A stretch of 64,000 nt of DNA, taken from Amycolatopsis anabasis (lineage in GTDB: Bacteria; Actinomycetota; Actinomycetes; Mycobacteriales; Pseudonocardiaceae). A program made the translations under genes and the position numbers. Of the stretch, positions 63,452 to 64,000 are shown piece after piece. The stretch spans positions 238,470-302,469 of the forward strand of contig NZ_VTHK01000006.1 in NCBI RefSeq assembly GCF_009765355.1, written 5' to 3'. The notes below the pieces were generated by a model. It did no database searches, was not told the DNA's origin, and saw only the letters and a program-made list of their open reading frames with translations. Within the stretch, counting starts at the first letter, position 1. The number at the start of each line of letters is the position of its first letter.

Positions 63452-64000
63452 CTACTTTGTGGATTTCGCGGCCGCGCCCAGTTCCTTGACGGCCGCCGAG
63501 GCAGAGTCGACAACGGTGGCCACGATGTCACCGGTGTCGGAGCCCTTGCCGTTCTCAGTCTCGGGCCCGGTTGGGCGTGCGGCATATCGCGTCGACGCCG
63601 CACTCGGAGTCGCGTCGACCGACTTCTGGTCTGCCACCGCGGCTCCGCCATCGCCGCCGGTCGCGGGGTCACCGGCAGGCGCCGAGTTGGTCACCACTTC
63701 CACGATCGGTTCCGCAGCGGTTGCTTCGTCGGTCGCCGAGCATGCGCAAGGCTCACCGACCGGAGCCGTGGGGGCCACCGGCGCTGTCGGCGCGACGTCA
63801 GCCGTCTGCGCCGGCACACCCGCTTCACCAACGGGAGCCGTCGGCGCAACATCAGCCGTCTGCGCCGGCACACCGGCCTGACCAACCGGTGCGACCGGAG
63901 CCGTCGGCGCCGTGGGAGCGGTCGGCGCGGTCGGAGCGGTGGGTGCGGTGGCGCCGCCGGCGGTAGCGCTGGGCAGGGGCTGGCCGTTGAGGTGGTTACC
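63452..64000 (-). CDS. Ala/Pro-repeat protein, 5' end beyond window
   Basis: A minus-strand frame open to the window edge (182+ codons visible). From the edge: GNHLNGQPLPSATAGG, a run of APT repeats, two near-identical copies of GVPAQTADVAPTAPVGE-type 18-mers, CACSATDEA, then a charged C-terminal part ending VDSASAAVKELGAAAKSTK. Ala/Pro/Thr-rich repeats suggest a secreted or wall-spanning linker protein. Start and any signal peptide lie outside the window. Confidence 0.6.
   Translation of the reverse strand, partial: GNHLNGQPLPSATAGGATAPTAPTAPTAPTAPTAPVAPVGQAGVPAQTADVAPTAPVGEAGVPAQTADVAPTAPVAPTAPVGEPCACSATDEATAAEPIVEVVTNSAPAGDPATGGDGGAAVADQKSVDATPSAASTRYAARPTGPETENGKGSDTGDIVATVVDSASAAVKELGAAAKSTK

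Overview
The window is high-GC (about 70%) actinobacterial chromosome. Codon usage, ATGA-coupled operons, an actinobacterial IHF paralogue, AfsA/TetR butyrolactone genes, GAF-ANTAR and STAS regulators and many small secreted proteins suggest an antibiotic-producing member of the Pseudonocardiaceae, Amycolatopsis-like. The genus is inferred from gene content, not shown.

Layout. (1) 1-5903: narGHJI respiratory nitrate reductase (narG cut by the window edge), with a 25-codon reading frame between narH and narJ. (2) 5.9-11.4 kb: housekeeping and accessory genes, namely a GAF-ANTAR RNA-binding regulator, a TetR/SMR efflux pair, an amidase, pseudouridine-5'-phosphate glycosidase and a TIM-barrel-like protein with a 34-bp perfect palindrome upstream. 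(3) 11.7-16.9 kb: a run of small secreted proteins, each with its own hairpin terminator. It includes two paralogues with a shared NNINIIAIQAYL-type core, a His-rich/acidic two-module protein and an IHF-like DNA-binding protein. Decayed AraC and lectin genes lie among them. (4) 17.2-36.8 kb: secreted glycosidase-like proteins, a lysyl-oxidase-like protein and a large extracellular or cell-wall polysaccharide locus: UDP-GlcNAc 2-epimerase, FAD oxidoreductase, GT2, a polyprenyl-phosphate sugar transferase on the other strand, then a tightly overlapping nine-gene minus-strand operon of glycosyltransferases, flippase, GT87-type enzyme, chain-length protein, O-antigen ligase, NodB deacetylase and DMT transporter.

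(5) 37.0-48.7 kb: a signalling and RiPP (ribosomal peptide) region. An AfsA-type butyrolactone synthase and a TetR receptor overlap convergently. They are followed by a LanC cyclase and SpaB_C-type elimination protein (no full LanB in view), a WGxxGxxG membrane protein, a STAS protein, a 46-codon cysteine-containing peptide upstream of a lasso-cyclase-type asparagine synthetase homologue whose coupled downstream gene is broken, and a compact plus-strand unit of a 28-codon Trp/Arg-rich peptide, a SagB-type dehydrogenase with a PqqD-like N-terminus, and a GNAT acetyltransferase. That last unit is the best candidate for an undescribed system. (6) 48.7-53.6 kb: STAS, STAS-HATPase and DUF6131-type proteins of a partner-switching network, epoxide hydrolase, and a CGNR regulator with two operator-like repeats. 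(7) 53.8-58.3 kb: a decay hotspot with fragments of an NRPS, a TetR, a ligase-like gene, a RiPP-type methyltransferase and a quinone oxidoreductase around intact DUF72, secreted-protein and VOC genes. (8) 58.3-64.0 kb: gene-poor DNA with a series of long perfect hairpins, a frameshifted secreted-protein gene, a trypsin-like protease, a small membrane protein and, at the edge, an Ala/Pro-repeat protein. I saw no rRNA, tRNA, CRISPR array or intact insertion sequence.
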